Source of the DNA: Hyalella azteca
Taxonomy: Eukaryota; Arthropoda; Malacostraca; Amphipoda; Hyalellidae
Reading direction: 5' to 3'
Assembly: GCF_000764305.2 (NCBI RefSeq)
Contig: NW_025937374.1
Coordinates: 46,525-110,524 of the forward strand
Length of the DNA: 64,000 nucleotides
In this document: piece by piece, positions 42,391 through 53,273 of the stretch
How the letters are laid out: each line of letters begins with the position of its first letter
Numbering within the stretch: position 1 is the first letter of the stretch
The notes under the pieces: model-generated
What the model was told of the DNA's origin: nothing
The model's database searches: none
The model's input: only the letters and a program-made list of their open reading frames with translations
Made by a program: the position numbers and the translations under genes

Positions 42391-42473
42391 CAAAGACATG
42401 TGTATTACAGTTGATCGCTGGCCATTTATAATAGACAGCGCATTAAATGCAGACTTTGCTGCTGTGCTAGGAG
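42391..42473 (+). CDS. X3 exon-like segment, copy 3
   Basis: Frame KDMCITVDRWPFIIDSALNA DFAAVLG with consensus acceptor (GAAACACAG) and donor (GAG|GTGAGTTAC). It shares the extra base with copy 4, so it needs an incoming phase of 2. Confidence 0.4.
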
Positions 42474-42696
42474 GTGAGTTACAATTTTTTTTATCTGATT
42501 CAATTAAAAATTACTAATACAGTTTCCTGTGTGAGTAGTACTATTTGACAGATGAGTAACAGTTTTGTGTGCAGGCCGCACTACTGAAGTGAGAGATATG
42601 AACGAGGCTAATAAATGCACTCATCAGAATTACGAACAGGCCACTAACGTTAATATCATCCAATGAGGTGAATGGCTGACACGCCACTCATTTCAG

Positions 42697-42903
42697 CAAT
42701 CGTTCATGTACGTGGATTAGAAAAACTGGATGAACTACAATTGCATGGATGCATCTGCTACAATTTCATCCTCCCAAAATGGAGGATGAAGTTGAAGTTT
42801 TTGAAAATCCTGAACTAGTGAAAACAGTATCCAAGATTAAAGGACTTCGACGAGAGTCTCGTTTCGGAACCCTATTAAATATTTTTCACAAGAAAGAAAC
42901 CTA
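42697..42903 (+). pseudogene. X4 segment, copy 3
   Basis: VHVRGLEKLDELQLHGC is kept. A lost A in the AAAAATGG run shifts the frame after NFILP. The downstream KTVSKIKGLRRESRFGTLLN frame is intact in isolation. Confidence 0.45.
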
Positions 42904-44106
42904 GAAGTTGAAAACAAACATCAAACTGTAAAGAATGCAGCATTCTGCAAGTGAATTCATGGAAGACGTAATTGTCTGAAAATTGCTATCGGAACAGATT
43001 TTCCTATAGCATATCCTCAAAAGCTGCCAGCATAAAATCGAGACAAGAAAATCTCGATTGCAAGGGAGACTGCTTTTTGTGAGGGCTGCACGCGTGCCTC
43101 AGTCAACTGTCAGGACTCAGGAAGCTGTGGCTCAGTCAATGCTTCCATTTGAAATTTGACAAATAGGCGAGACACTCTGGAACTTTCCTGCAAATGTCTT
43201 CCAGAAAACAGTTCCAGACGCTCAAGCGTGTTTTACTTATAACTGAATGTACGCAGTACACACCTACGAACCGTTAACATATTTTTTGAAAAAAAAAATC
43301 CAATAACTTAACAGGGTAAATTTTTCGATAATTGCGACCATTGTATCGTTATTGGAACTAGAACGTCATTGGATCAATCGCTCGATACATATGATCTTCA
43401 TACTATAATTCCATTTAATTTTGTTCAATCTAAACCGTGACACGGCAATGTCCTTACAAGTTACATGTGTTGGGTCGAATTCTGAAAAAAATCCAGTACG
43501 AGGAAATTACTCTAAATGATCAGAGAGATTGCTCTGTGTTCCAAATAAAGCTATGTAATAGATTATGGTTGATGATGTAGGTTCACAGTACATCAGTACA
43601 TTCGTAAATCCCAATTTTTTTGCGCACAAGGTCGTTAATCTCCATTCAACTATCAGAAATAGCTTAGTTTGTCCTGAATTCCCTCTGACAAACTATTTCT
43701 TCAGTAAATTGTTATGTATAAAACTTCCGTCGTATCATGTTGTGATAAGAGTTAAATGAATAGGTTATATGTAATATATTTTGGGCCCCTGCGGGTTAAT
43801 AAGTACTTAAAGTCGGTAGAATATTGCATCTTGAAGCTGGCTGGACAGCAGTATGTGGACAGTATACCTGATGATTATTTCAAAGCTTTGGTAAGAAAAA
43901 AATCGAGAAAAATATTTCACAGATTCTGGAAATGGATTTTAGCCGTTGTCAAAAATGCAACGCACGATAAAATCTATATCTCAGAAGTCTTAGCCGTATT
44001 TACCCAATAAAATGTTCAATTTACCTGGAGTTGCTCTCAGCTGGGCATTACGAAGTTCGGGGTGAATGCATGCGCTGTAGTGCGGTGATCATCTTTGGCG
44101 CGTCTC
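42904..44106 (+). repeat. T, P and L blocks
   Basis: T at 42930-43250, P ORF at 43565-43759, GGGCCCCTGCGGG at 43783, and an open L frame at 43756-44010 (GQQYVDSIPDDYFKALVRKK; AVVKNATHDK). In this copy the GGGCCC motif reads in frame as FGPLRVNK, joined to L. Confidence 0.5.
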
Positions 44107-44298
44107 ATGCGCATGCCTTCCTCGAGTTGGACGTTGATTGTCTTTTTACTAATAATTTCCCTTCGGATGGTCACCTTAAACCTTAGTGATGCCAAACTTC
44201 AGTTATGTTGGATAAGAATTGATAAAATTTTGCATGCACTCAAAGATGGAATCAGTGCATTGGTGCAGGCTTTCCGCAGCCAACGCGAGGTAGTATAG
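44107..44298 (+). CDS. SIG-A, intact copy
   Basis: A 63-codon ORF: MRMPSSSWTLIVFLLIISLR, MVTLNLSDAKLQLCWIRIDK, ILHALKDGISALVQAFRSQR EVV. It has an intact signal-like helix, then an amphipathic stretch. The leader matches the other copies. The 54107 copy is the closest. This is the reference A-type copy. Confidence 0.55.
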   Translation: MRMPSSSWTLIVFLLIISLRMVTLNLSDAKLQLCWIRIDKILHALKDGISALVQAFRSQREVV

Positions 44299-44626
44299 GT
44301 TCAGCCCTGCGATGATGAGCCCCAAACTCACGCCCAGCGATTAACTAGAAGGCGACGATGAAACTGTTCGTTTGAGTTAATCAAACAGCGAATCTGCGCA
44401 ATTCTCAGGATACTATCGCATTCAGGGAAATAAAATACAACTAACTGATCAACATTAACGGTTAAATGTAGCTATAGAACTGGCTAAACGTGGCACCTGT
44501 ACGACCTCCAAGTTGTTATACTCGATCACAGCAAGTTTGGAGCCATCGGCCTACAACGAATAGATGACTCCGTAGAAACTTTTTGTTAAAATATTGCTTG
44601 GACTCGAACTAGTTTAACAAATTTGA
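44299..44626 (+). repeat. GDD and WRN blocks, A type
   Basis: GDD has two stops. WRN (44468) has a three-base insertion (TTGTTATACTC) and then a lost T in AGTTTGGAGCC, which shifts the frame. Confidence 0.4.
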
Positions 44627-44818
44627 GTGAAAAATGAGGCTAATGTCACCAATAACTTTTCCGGACTCAGCGGCATTGAACAACATTCATGCAAGCTGAA
44701 CAACGGAAATGTAAATCACAAGATCTTCTGTGAAAGTGATTCTGCTATCAATACACTAAACATAAGAAAAAACAATAACATCTTACGCCATATTCAAAAA
44801 GGCCGAAATCCATGGTAG
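44627..44818 (+). CDS. NFS segment, copy 3
   Basis: Reads MKNEANVTNNFSGLSGIEQH, SCKLNNGNVNHKIFCESDSA and INTLNIRKNNNILRHIQKGR NPW. Both cysteines are kept. Changes from the 34635 copy are single-residue substitutions without indels over 58 codons. Confidence 0.4.
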   Translation: MKNEANVTNNFSGLSGIEQHSCKLNNGNVNHKIFCESDSAINTLNIRKNNNILRHIQKGRNPW

Positions 44819-45227
44819 GAATTTCTATCGGGCAAAATACGGTCGAATTTTTTTTTCAATTATCTGCATACTCCTGTTCTACCATTGAGCCCCTATGGGG
44901 TTTTATGAAATCTGTTGTTATGAGTCGTACATTAAAGTCTTACTTTGGCAGCGTATAAAGTTTTCTGCTGATTATTTGCTAGCATAGAGTTCGGAATCGT
45001 GGAATAGAAGTCACAATCAGTGAAAACTGTACAACTGATCTCATAATTGTAGCCATCAAAATAATGATTTGAACGTTTAGAATCTGTATTATAGAATTCA
45101 AGGCCATATTTCACGATAGAAAAATAAAGAATGTTCTGTTAAGTTGGGGTTGCTGGGCACTACGAAGCTCGTGTTGCATGCATTTGCGGTAGTGCGGTGA
45201 AAATCGTCGGCCGGTCACGAGCGTTTC
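44819..45227 (+). repeat. GFM block and SIG-B leader
   Basis: GFM at 44878-44990 reads CSTIEPLWGFMKSVVMSRTL KSYFG before a one-base loss (GGCAGCG). The leader is conserved. Confidence 0.4.
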
Positions 45228-45338
45228 ATGTGCATGTCTTCCTCGAGTTGGACGTTGATTATCTGTCTTGTAATAATGTCCCTGCAGGTGGTCATCTTAA
45301 AACTTAGTGACGCCATTGTTCAAGAAGCTTGTACATGA
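45228..45338 (+). CDS. SIG-B, copy 3
   Basis: MCMSSSSWTLIICLVIMSLQ VVILKLSDAIVQEACT, then TGA. Beyond the stop, the frame equivalent to HAPEEQIYALLQVLS is still visible. Confidence 0.45.
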   Translation: MCMSSSSWTLIICLVIMSLQVVILKLSDAIVQEACT

Positions 45339-47135
45339 AGCGATAATGTTCTACATGCACCGGAGGAGCAAATCTATGCACTGCTGCAGGTTTTGAGCTT
45401 CATAGCGCAACTAGCAGCTAGAGCTCTACTTCGACTTATTTTTCATCCGTTAGTCAAAATATTGAGCTATATAATAATTCATACTGATTATATCAGATAT
45501 TGAACTTTTCATATAAAGCACTGAACTCATTTTAGATTCTCGCAGGCAGTAAACCTCCAAAGAATTTCTCATTGCAATTGAATTATTTTCCAACAATAGA
45601 TAAGAATTTTCATGTTTCAAATTTGAGGACCATGAGTCTCAAACTGCATATAATTTCGTTTTTGTAGCTATGATTTTGATTTGTCTCAGAGTGAGAAATA
45701 ATAAATCAATTGCTGGATATATCTCTTTAATATTAACGATATATCAATTCCAATTACAATTACGTTAATGATCTATATATGTCCTGAGATGTAATAGATA
45801 TTTTGCGGCTGTGTAGCAACAGTCGTGATCAGCTGGGACTCTGGAGAGGCGGTGCAAATGATCAGCAGGAGTATTTAAGCCCTCTTTTTAATAAGTTTTA
45901 TGGAAGAAAACGCTGTCTTTTTACTTTTTTAAAACGTCCCCAGGTTGCTACACTCAATAGTTTACGTATAATTTAAGTTGAAGGTTATGTTCCCGGAGAG
46001 TGACTTCCGGCTGTAGATGGTTAATAATTGACACAAAAATATAAATGGCGAATATTCGTGGGGAAAAATAATTTCATAAACTTCTGAAAAATTGATTAAC
46101 TCAGACTAGCTGAACAATTTTGAATGAAAAGTAAAGTTCATTTCACCAATACAATTGCATGCAACAACACTCGCGCAAGTCTTGCACACGTATTAAGAAG
46201 TTTGAAGCTCCTCTCAACATGTTACACAGATTCTAGTACGTTAACTGCAATGAATTATCCACTGCACGTACGTATCGTTTATGAACTCAAATGAATTATC
46301 CTTCTTTTATATAAAATTTAACCTTCCCGTGTTTAGCTATCGTCATTCAGGTAAGCGTCTATCCTAAAAATTATCACCCAAACTAAATGACCGATCGTTC
46401 TGAAACTTCGTCCACTTACGTGAACCACCAGAAGAAAAACAATTTACTCATGCAAATATTTGGAATAAATGCAAATAAACGCGAAATGCATAGCAAACGG
46501 CATAAAGGGGATCTTTCATAAAACCATTTCCTATAATTTTCGTGCTCATACATCGAGACATATCATTCGATTTTTAAAAAGAATACCTTTTGACTATACG
46601 CAGGAAGCTTTTTTCAATTTTTTATTTTACTTTTTTTACATCTTCTTTTTTGACCAATTATTAACCCTCTTCCCTAGTTTTTTTTTTCAGTATATAATCC
46701 ATCTCATGTACAAATCAGAACGGGGCTTATTATGTACGGGGGCAAGCAAATTATACGTCACTCAATGCATTAGCTTGAAAATAATAGGACGAGATAAATT
46801 TTTAAGATGGCGTATTGTGGAAATTTTTATTGTTCAGTGGAGCCAAATAACTGAAATAAGTAATATTGATTGTAAGAAGAAGACAACGCGCAAGAATCTA
46901 ATTGATATTGCTGCCGAAGCTATAGTACCAATTGCCAATTATTCGTATTGAGCAGACTATCACGCGTATTTAGATTTATTCTTGTCCAGTTTAATGCGAA
47001 TAATAAGTTATAAATGTGAGTTTTCTAGTTTTTTATTTATATAAATTAGCCGCTTAAAAAATATTCAAAACGACGTAATGCGAAAAGTGTTGCTTCACGC
47101 CCTTTGTATAAGTTTTATTGAACGCGTCTTGTTTT
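45339..47135 (+). repeat. SIG-B tail, VH and M blocks
   Basis: TATTTAAG at 45872-45879 after GCAAATGATCAGCAGGAG, VH at 46122-46260, M from 46340 with MAYCGNFYCSVEPNN at 46806. The 160-codon ORF at 46469-46951 runs through M but is not open in the near-identical 56480 copy, so it is probably accidental. The stretch 45140-47490 is duplicated at 55180-57590. Confidence 0.45.
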
Positions 47136-48000
47136 TAGCCCGATTGAAAAACTTATGCGAGAGTCTCGTATCGGAATCCTATTAATTGTTTTCACAAGAT
47201 AATAACCTAGAAGTTAGAAACACAACAACAAGCAGTGAAGAATGCAACATTCTGATAGTGAATTTATTGCAAGATGTAATCGCCTGAAATTGTTATCGAA
47301 GCTGATTTTCTTATAGCTTAGCCTCAAAACCTGCAAACATAAAAAACGAGACAAGAAAATCAAGATTGCAAGGGAGACTATTTTATAATGAGGGCTACCT
47401 GAGTGGCTCAGATCACAGGAGGCTGTGGATGAGTCAGTGCTCCCATTTGTAATTGTACAAAAGGCGCGACACTCAGGAAAATTCCTGCAAATGTCCACCA
47501 AAAAAGTTTCAGGCGCTCAAACATGTTTTACTTTTAATAACTGAATATACACACCTACACACCTTTAACGTATATATTGAAAAGAAACCTAATTTCATTA
47601 AACAGGCTACATTTCCCGAAAATTCCGAATATTGAATCGTTTTTGGAACTCAGAAACGATATTGGATCCATTGCTCGAAACATGAGATCTTCATAGTAGA
47701 ACTCCCTTTAATTCTACTCAATCTGAATCGTGACACGGCAATTTCCATACTTGTGATGGATCGAATTTAAAAAAAAATATATAGTATGAGAACATTACCC
47801 TAAAACAATCAGAGAGCTTGCTACGTGTTCCAAATGTTAATAACAAAGCTATCTTAATGAATTAAGGTTGGCGATATAGGTTCGCACTACATTAATAAAT
47901 CCCAATTTTTTGTGTCATTGAATCTTTATCGAAGTGTCAGGAATAATTCAGTTAGTGCTGAATTTTGTTTAACTTATTGCATCTTCAGTAATATGTTATA
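47136..48000 (+). repeat. S, T and P blocks ending at a chimeric junction
   Basis: S at 47140, T at 47230-47540, P from 47865. P ends at ATGTTATA, and GDD sequence starts at 48001, so L, SIG and part of GDD are missing. Confidence 0.5.
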
Positions 48001-48396
48001 ACCGAGCCCCGAACTCCCGCCTGGCGATAAACTCGAAGGCGACGATGAAACTGTTCAATCGATTGAGCTATTAATCGACAGCAAATCTACGTGATTTTCA
48101 AGATACTAACGCAATCAGGAAGATGAATACAACTAATTGATGAACATTAACGGTTAAATGAAGATGGCACACGTTGCTAACTGGCGAAGCGCGGCGCCTG
48201 TCCGACCTCCAAGTTGTACTCGATCACAGCAAGTTTTGGAGACATCGGCCAATTGCGGTGAGGCAACTGCAGAAAAACTCTAGGACCGTTCTTAATAATT
48301 TACGCAAAAAATAAACGGGGAATTATCCGTGGATTAAAAGAATTTCATAAAACTTTCGAAAAGTAAGTTGGGCTCACACAAGCTGGATGTCATTTT
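48001..48396 (+). repeat. GDD, WRN and S start
   Basis: GDD open as PPGDKLEGDDETVQSIEL, WRN at 48162-48310 (MAHVANWRSAAPVRPPSCTR) nearly intact, then the CATTTTCTGACAAC site in which the hAT element sits. Confidence 0.45.
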
Positions 48397-48404
48397 CTGA
48401 CAAC

Positions 48405-50041
48405 CAGAGGTGGGCAGTAGCGCGCTACATGTAGCGGCCGCTACTAGCGGCCGCTACATTTTCAGTAGCGGTAGCGGTAGCGGCTCCACATTTAAGGCAA
48501 TGTAGCGGTAGCGGTAGTGCCCGCTACATATTTAAGTAGCGATACGAGGTTTTGCCGCTACAGAGCTACCGCTACATTTATAGATAAAGCCTTTAGATTT
48601 TATTTAAAGGGAAAGACTACCCTCCAACAAAACTTTTTTGTTTACAGACGGATCGTTTTGAAACTTGGTACACATATGTAAAACAGAAATCTAAGACCTT
48701 TTTGTTCATGTAAATTAAAAAAATGGAAGAAAACGTGGAATTAATAGAAAACGGCAAATAAGGGGTACTCTAAAAAAATTTAGAACTTCTGCAAATCGCA
48801 TGCTACAATGTCGAGACACATATCATTCGATTTGTAACAACAATATCTAGCGACTGTAGAGCCCCGATTTTGATTTTCCTCATCGTTTTTTTCATTCGCG
48901 TTCTTCCCATTTTTTTCACATTTTAAATAATGACATATAAATACCATTTATTTGTAAATAATGATATAAAATGATCATTTTATAAAAGTTCAAGACTGCA
49001 TTACACTAAAAAGTATTGCATGTACATCTATGGTAATAGCTTTGTTGAACGCGGCTCGTTTGTAGCTTTCAAACGAGTGCAAACACTTTGTAGTTAACTA
49101 GAGTAATGATCTATATATATACAGATTTAATTCAAATAAATCTTTGTACATATTGTTAAAAAATGTTCATATATATATTTTTAAAATTGTCTTACGCAAA
49201 AATTATAGCACGCACAGACATGCGGTAAACTGCGTTAGACGCGCCTTTTGAGCAGCTACAAAATAAGTCAAGAAAACGGTAAAGCCAAAATTTCCGATTT
49301 TTAGGGTAGCCGGTCCCCTTAATAGTATTAAATATTATTTGAAAACCAGCATGATGCATACATAATATAAATTACAGAATAAAACTGTACGAAAGATTTC
49401 GGTGTAATGTTGTCAACCTCAGCCTGTTAATAGTGTCAACATTTTAGTTGTTACCTGTTAAGTTGTTACCAGTTACCACTTACAGGTTTTTTTCATCTTT
49501 CAGTTTGCTTACAGTTATTTTCACACAGTTGATTTTATGTTTCACCTTCCCTACATGGATGTCTACTTTAATCTACCAATCTCAAAAATAATCCACATAT
49601 ATATACAAAAAAGACTGATTTTTTTATGTATATGTGGATAATTTTTTTAGATTGGTAGATTAAAGTTCACATCCATGCATCATGATTCATGTAGGGAAGG
49701 TAAAACATAAAAATAACTGTAACTTTTATTTACTGTATCTAACCCATACTAGTTCGGTTAGGTTAATTGCAATAAAGTTGCATTGATACGTTTCAAAAAT
49801 GTTTTATTATCATTAAATGTTTATGAGTAAATCCCAATAGCAGAACAATAAATATTAAGAGATTTCTAATAATTTTGGCCATTGTAGCGGCTAATGTAGC
49901 GCGCTACATTTACTGTAGCGGTAGCGGTAGCGCCCGTTACAATCTAGTGGATGTAGCGGTAGCGATAGCGCCCGCTACATTTAGAGCATGTAGCGGTAGC
50001 GGAAGCGGCGCTACATTTCAAAGTAGCGCTGCCCAGCTCTG
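48405..50041 (+). mobile_element. Non-autonomous hAT-type element, long copy
   Basis: Ends are CAGAGGTGGGCAG and CTGCCCAGCTCTG, flanked by an exact 8-bp duplication CTGACAAC (48397-48404 and 50042-50049), as expected of hAT. Subterminal regions are arrays of GTAGCGGTAGCGG. A hairpin (49548-49700) lies inside. No transposase. Confidence 0.9.
48609..49318 (+). mobile_element. M-like segment nested in the hAT element
   Basis: Absent from the short copy at the corresponding point. Ends AAGGGAAAGACTACCCT and AGGGTAGCCGGTCCCCTT are imperfect inverted repeats. The inside resembles the M block (CATATCATTCGATTTGTAA; AAGTATTGCATGTACATCTA; CAAACGAGTGCAAACACTTT) but lacks the YCGN part. It suggests that M derives from a transposon. 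Confidence 0.65.
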
Positions 50042-50049
50042 CTGACAAC

Positions 50050-50391
50050 ACGTACAGAGTTTTATAGCAATGAAAACAGTATCCATGATTTAAAGACTTA
50101 TTCGAGAGTCTCATATCGGAGTCCTATTATATGTTTTTCGCAAGAAAGAAACCTAGAGTTAAAAACATAGCAGTAAGCAGTGAAGAATGAAGCATTCTGC
50201 AAGAGAATTTATTGAAAGATGGAATAGCCTGAAAATTGTTATCGGAACACATTTTCCTATAGCCTATCCTCGAAATCTGTCAACATTAAAAAATGAGAGA
50301 AGAAAATCTCGATTGCAGGGGAGACTACTTTCTTGTGAATGCTGCCCGCGTGGCTGTCATGACTCAGGAGGCTGTGGCTGAGCCAGGGCTT
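50050..50391 (+). repeat. S and T blocks between the hAT copies
   Basis: T frame open at 50187-50381: MKHSAREFIERWNSLKIVIG THFPIAYPRNLSTLKNERRK, then a shifted Cys-rich end (SCECCPRGCHDSGGCG). T is interrupted by the second hAT element and resumes at 51282. Confidence 0.5.
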
Positions 50392-50399
50392 CCCAGTTG

Positions 50400-51273
50400 C
50401 AGAGCTGCGCAGCGCTACTTTGAAATGTAGCTGCCGCTGCCGCTACCGCTACCGCTACATGCTCTAAATGTAGCGGGCGCTACTGCTACCGCTACACCCA
50501 TTAGATTGTAGCGAGCGCTACCGCTACAGTAAAATTTAGTGCCGCTACATTAGCCGCTACAATGGCCAAAATTATTGGAAATCTCTAAATAGTGATTGTT
50601 CTGCTATTGGGATTTACTCATCAACATTTATTGACAATAAAACATTTTCAAAACATGTCAATGCAACTTTATTGCAATTAACCTAACCGAACTAGTACGG
50701 GTTCCATACAGTAAATAAAAGTTACAGTTATTTTTATGTTTTACCTTCCCTACATGGATGTCTACTTTAATCTAATAATCTCAAAAATTATCCACATATA
50801 CCTATAGAAAATCAGTCTTTAAATAATTTGTATATATATGTGGATTATTTCTGAGATTGGTAGATTAAAGTAGACATCCATGTAGGGAAGGTGAAACATA
50901 AAAATAACTGTGTAGAAATAACTGTAAGCAAACTAAAACATGGAAAAATACCTGTAAGTGGTAACTGGTAACAACTTAACAAGTAACAACTAACATGTTG
51001 ACACCAGTAACAGGCTGAGGTTGACAACATTCCACCGAAATCTTTCGTACAGTTTATTCTGTAATTTATATTATGTATGTATCATGCTGGTTTTTAAAAA
51101 ATATTTAATACTATTAAGTAAAATCTAAAGGCTTCATCTATAAATGTAGCGGTAGCGCTTTAGCGGTACCTCGTATCGCTACTTAAATATGTAGCGGGCG
51201 TTACCGCTACCGCTACATTGCCTAAAATGTAGCGCCGCTACCGCTACATGTAGCGCGCTATTGCCCACCTCTC
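50400..51273 (-). mobile_element. Non-autonomous hAT-type element, short inverted copy
   Basis: Same terminal and GTAGCGG subterminal repeats as the long copy but in opposite orientation. Flanked by CCCAGTTG (50392-50399) and CCCATTTG (51274-51281), an 8-bp duplication with one change. It has no M insert. The two copies form an inverted repeat with a 358-bp centre. Confidence 0.88.
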
Positions 51274-51281
51274 CCCATTTG

Positions 51282-52235
51282 TAATTGTTCAAATAGGCTA
51301 GACACTCAGGAAAGTTCCTGTAAATGCCCACCAAAAAAAAAAACAGTTTCAGACGCTCAAGCGTGTCTTACATATAATAACGGAATAACTTAAGCTCATT
51401 TTTAGAAAAAAACTCATTTCATAAAACAGGTTAAATTTTTCGATAATTGCGACTATTGGATTTTTTTGGAACTCTGGAACGTTATTGGATCAATTACTCG
51501 AAACAAGTGATCTTCATGCTATAATTTTCTTTAGTTTTATTTAATCTAAATCCTGGCACGGCATTTTCGGACATGACATGCGTCGGATCGAATTTAAAAA
51601 AAAAATCTTGCATGAGGCAATTAATCTAAAATTATCAGAAAGCTTGCTACGTGTTCCAAATGGTATTAATAAAGCCATGTTATTAAACTATGGTCGGTGA
51701 TGTAGGTTTGCATTGCATTCATAAATCCCTATTTTTGTGGCATTTGGTCATTGGATCTTGAACTAAGTATTCGGATTAATTAAGTTTGTGCTCGATTTTG
51801 TCTATTATATTGCATGTTCAGTAATTTCTTATATATAAGAATCTAATCACAATGCTTTAGTAATTGGAGAAATGTTTGAAAAAATTGCTCTAATTTTGGG
51901 CCCTTTCGGGTTAAAAAAATGTCGAAGGTGGTAGCATTTAGTCTCTTGACGTGGGCTGGACGTCAGTATGTGGACAGCATTGCCTTTTAATTATTTCAAC
52001 TCTTTTGTAGAAAAAAATCGTGGAAAATACTTCACAGACTCTGAAAATGGATATCTTAGCCGTTATCAAAAATGCAACGCACGATAAGAGTCTACATCCC
52101 AAAAGTCTTGGCCGTATTTACCCAATAAAATGTTCAGTTGAGCTGGATATGCTTTGAGCTGGGCACAACGAGGTTCGGGGTGCATGCGTGTGCGCTGTAG
52201 TGCAGTGATCATCTTCGGCTGATCAGGCGCGTTTC
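51282..52235 (+). repeat. T tail, P and L blocks
   Basis: T tail to 51390, P from 51690, GGGCCCTTTCGGGTT at 51898 and L at 51960-52140. Frames are broken. Confidence 0.45.
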
Positions 52236-52390
52236 ATGCGCATGCCTTCCTCGAGTTGGACGTTGATTGTCTAGTACTAATTTCCATTCAGATGGTCACC
52301 TTAAACCTTAGCGATGTCAAACTTCAGTTAGCTTGGATAAAAATTGATAGAATTTCGCATGCACCCAAGGAGCAAATCAGCACACCACAG
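52236..52390 (+). pseudogene. SIG-C with shared 4-bp deletion, copy 2
   Basis: MRMPSSSWTLIV then TAG at 52272. Same deletion as 29981 and 60722. Confidence 0.6.
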
Positions 52391-53072
52391 CGAAGGTAGT
52401 GTAGCCCTGCTCTGCTATTCTGTGCAGCCCTGCGCCGAGCCCCGAACTCCCGCCTGGCGGTAAACTCGAAGGCGACGATGAAACTGTTCAATCGATTGAA
52501 CTATTAATCGACAGCAAATCTACGCGATTCTCAGGATAATAACGCATTCAGGGAAATGAATACAAGTAACTGATGAAAATTAACGGTTAGATGAAGATGG
52601 CACGCGTTGCTAGCTGGCGAAACGCGGCGCCTGTCCGACCTCCAAGTTGTACTCGATCACTGCAAGTCTTGGAGCCATCGGCCAATTGCGGTGAGGCAAG
52701 TGAAGAAAAACTCTAGGACCGTTCATAATAATTGACACGAAAAATAAACGACAATTTTTCCATGGATAAAAAGAATTTCATAAACTTTTAAAAAATAAGA
52801 TGGGCTCATACAAGCTGGATGTCATTTTCTGACATCACGTACAGATTTTTATAGCAATGAAAACAGTATCCACGATTAAAACACTTACGCGAGAGTCTCG
52901 TATCGGAATCCTAATAAATGTTTTTCGCAAGAATCTTTCAAATTTTCATAACGTTATTCGTCATTTCTTACTTCGTATGTCGTTCTCTTAAATAACAACG
53001 ATGTAATAGCCTGAAAATTGTTATCGGAACACATTTTCCTATAGCATATCCTCGAAATCTGTCAACATTAAA
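52391..53072 (+). repeat. GDD, WRN, S and T start
   Basis: GDD, WRN (52597-52720, MARVASWRNAAPVRPPSCTR), S at 52855, then 60 bp of foreign sequence (52934-52998) replacing the usual start of T. Confidence 0.4.
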
Positions 53073-53273
53073 ATGAGAGAAGAAAATCTTGATTGCAAGG
53101 GAGACTACTTTCTTGTGAATGCTGCCCGCGTGGCTGTCATGACTCATGAGGCTGTGTCTGAGCCAGTGCTTCCCATTTGTAATTGTACAAATAGGCGAGA
53201 CGCTCAGGAAAGTTCCTGTAAATGTCCACCAAAAAACGGTTTCAGACGCTCAAGCGTGTTTTACTTATTATAA
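53073..53273 (+). CDS. T-block Cys-rich ORF
   Basis: MREENLDCKGDYFLVNAARV AVMTHEAVSEPVLPICNCTN RRDAQESSCKCPPKN and a stop. A two-base deletion relative to most copies joins the LDCKGDYFLV frame to the CNC/CKC frame, as in the 7086 copy. Whether this join is the ancestral state or a shared derived change is unclear. Confidence 0.35.
   Translation: MREENLDCKGDYFLVNAARVAVMTHEAVSEPVLPICNCTNRRDAQESSCKCPPKNGFRRSSVFYLL

Noticed and set aside
46469..46951. 160-codon plus-strand ORF
   Set aside because: Phenylalanine-rich AT sequence through the M block; the near-identical copy at 56.6 kb has a stop after FDF, so the frame is not conserved.
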